Source: an uncultured Collinsella sp. (GTDB lineage: Bacteria > Actinomycetota > Coriobacteriia > Coriobacteriales > Coriobacteriaceae). Taken from it: 7,388 nt of DNA. Location of the stretch: contig CAAEVD010000048.1 of assembly GCA_900759435.1 (NCBI GenBank), positions 1 to 7,388 of the forward strand, given 5' to 3'. The notes under the pieces are model-generated. The model was not told the DNA's origin. It saw only the letters and a list, made by a program, of their open reading frames with translations, and did no database searches. The position numbers and the translations under genes were made by a program. Positions 6,937 through 7,388 of the stretch are shown here, piece after piece (positions within the stretch are counted from its first letter, which is position 1; each line of letters opens with the position of its first letter).

Positions 6937-6996
6937 AGTTAACTTCATTTTATTTTAGTTAATTTCAGTTAAAAGCGATTAATTACGTTTAACTAT
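6937..6996 (-). promoter_or_regulatory. six 10-bp-phased TTAA-centred units in the ATPase B promoter region
   Basis: TTAA occurs at 6939, 6959, 6969, 6979 and 6989, all in perfect 10-bp register, and the one skipped slot (6949) holds TTTA. On the plus strand the units begin AGTTAACTTC (6937), AGTTAATTTC (6957) and AGTTAAAAGC (6967). On the gene strand several read NNNTTAACT. The block is about 20% G+C by hand count, in very G+C-rich surroundings, and ends 22 bases before the GTG start. On the gene strand the deviating unit contains TAAAAT (6952-6947), a candidate -10 box, which could explain why that slot lost the repeat. It is probably an operator or nucleation array overlapping the promoter; the binding protein is unproven. 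Confidence 0.7.
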
Positions 6997-7005
6997 ATGG
7001 CGCTT

Positions 7006-7040
7006 GAATGTGACAAAGGGACAGTTCCTTTGTCACATTC
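7006..7040 (+). repeat. CAAAGGGACAG hairpin overlapping the trmL stop codon
   Basis: GAATGTGACAAAGG (7006-7019) is the exact reverse complement of 7027-7040, with a seven-base loop (or a G-T closing pair and five-base loop). It is the same repeat family as 5775-5809. On the minus strand its outer arm encodes the last residue (Met) and the TGA stop of trmL. No T-run follows in either direction, so simple intrinsic termination is not supported; a REP-like dispersed element is a reasonable reading. Confidence 0.85.
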
Positions 7041-7388
7041 CCGGAAAGCCTGTTTGGCGCAGGGCTTCGTAGAGGACGATGGCGGCGCTGTTGGAGAGGT
7101 TGAGTGCGCTGATGCGGTAGTCGTCCGGATTGATGAAGTTGCCGCAGATGTCCTGTTGAAGAATGGCCTCGTGGCTGTCCTCGGTATGCCCCAGCGATTC
7201 TTCGTGGGCTTCCCAAGCCTCGGCGTTATCGAGTGAGTCGCAATCGCGCAGCATGGGGATGCGCTCGCAGCGCTCGGGCGCCGCGGCAAGCAGTGGCTCG
7301 GGAATGCCCGAGCTCTCGCTGCCAAAGACCAAGTAGTCGCCGTCGCGGTAGGTGCTCTGCGCATAGGTGCGGCGTGCCTTTTTGGTCA
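7033..7388 (-). CDS. trmL: TrmL-like tRNA (cytidine/uridine-34) 2'-O-methyltransferase, C-terminal part
   Basis: The last 117 residues are visible; the N-terminus lies beyond the window. TrmL is a SPOUT (trefoil-knot) enzyme that uses S-adenosylmethionine to 2'-O-methylate the wobble base of certain leucine tRNAs. The knot motifs are clear: YLVFGSESSGIPEPLL, then ERIPML, and at the end LNLSNSAAIVLYEALRQ followed by TGFPGM. They match the E. coli TrmL segments DGDYLMFGPETRGLP and MNLSNAVSVVVYEAWRQ. An oddity is an acidic insert of about 43 extra residues between IPM and NLSN, where E. coli has only seven residues. The protein stops two residues after the conserved Pro in the closing motif, with the stop inside the hairpin at 7006-7040. 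The TrmL assignment is strong; another SpoU subfamily member is possible without the N-terminus. Confidence 0.85.
   Translation of the reverse strand, partial: TKKARRTYAQSTYRDGDYLVFGSESSGIPEPLLAAAPERCERIPMLRDCDSLDNAEAWEAHEESLGHTEDSHEAILQQDICGNFINPDDYRISALNLSNSAAIVLYEALRQTGFPGM

Noticed and set aside
6937..6996. CRISPR array or plasmid replication iterons
   Set aside because: Units of 10 bp with no unique spacers exclude CRISPR. Replication iterons are usually longer, about 17-22 bp, and no Rep gene is present, though an origin-like role cannot be fully excluded for an Orc1/Cdc6-like protein.
5774..7040. Insertion sequence
   Set aside because: No transposase, terminal inverted repeats or target duplication are seen; the flanking hairpins are direct copies of each other rather than ends of an IS.
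6993..7364. Alternative minus-strand frame of 123 codons over trmL
   Set aside because: The neighbouring frame encodes clear SPOUT methyltransferase motifs. This one gives low-complexity Ala/Arg/Ser/Thr sequence and runs through the hairpin.

Overview
The window is gene-dense, G+C-rich bacterial DNA. It most resembles a chromosomal accessory segment of a gut actinobacterium of the class Coriobacteriia, perhaps Collinsella. That placement is an inference from gene style, base composition, strong Shine-Dalgarno sites and the CAAAGGGACAG hairpin repeats; it is not proven by any single marker. No stretch longer than 120 bases lacks a gene. I see no tRNA, rRNA, CRISPR array, transposase or integrase.

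Layout from left to right. (1) 52-2055 (+) encodes a translation GTPase of the Tet(M)/EF-G-like family that lacks the tetracycline-displacing loop of true Tet(M). (2) 2056-2148 is a short intergenic region with a degraded hairpin repeat and three copies of GGTATAA spaced exactly 10 bp apart. (3) 2149-3267 (+) encodes ATPase A, an AAA+ ATPase with a probable C-terminal winged helix, broadly like Orc1/Cdc6. (4) 3278-5773 (+) encodes a shortened UvrA-like tandem ABC ATPase without the UvrB-binding domain; it follows ATPase A by 10 bp and is probably co-transcribed with it. (5) 5774-5813 holds a perfect 15-bp-stem hairpin between convergent genes. (6) 5814-6914 (-) encodes ATPase B, a divergent paralogue of ATPase A. 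(7) 6915-7032 is an AT-rich region with six 10-bp units (five carry TTAA in perfect 10-bp register), followed by a second CAAAGGGACAG hairpin. (8) 7033-7388 (-) is the 3' part of a TrmL-like tRNA wobble-base 2'-O-methyltransferase that runs off the window.

The most interesting pattern is a repeated module. A gene end carries a hairpin whose arm supplies the stop codon; next comes an array of short sequences phased at 10 bp (one helical turn); then a strong Shine-Dalgarno; then an AAA+/winged-helix ATPase. It occurs twice, once on each strand, and both ATPase genes point toward the UvrA-like gene. The two arrays differ in sequence but share a TAACT half-unit. The likely reading is that each ATPase, or a common partner, binds its own promoter array on one face of the helix, giving autoregulation or nucleating a protein filament. 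This is inference. The link to the UvrA-like protein and the Tet(M)-like factor, both from families with drug-protection members, is suggestive only.
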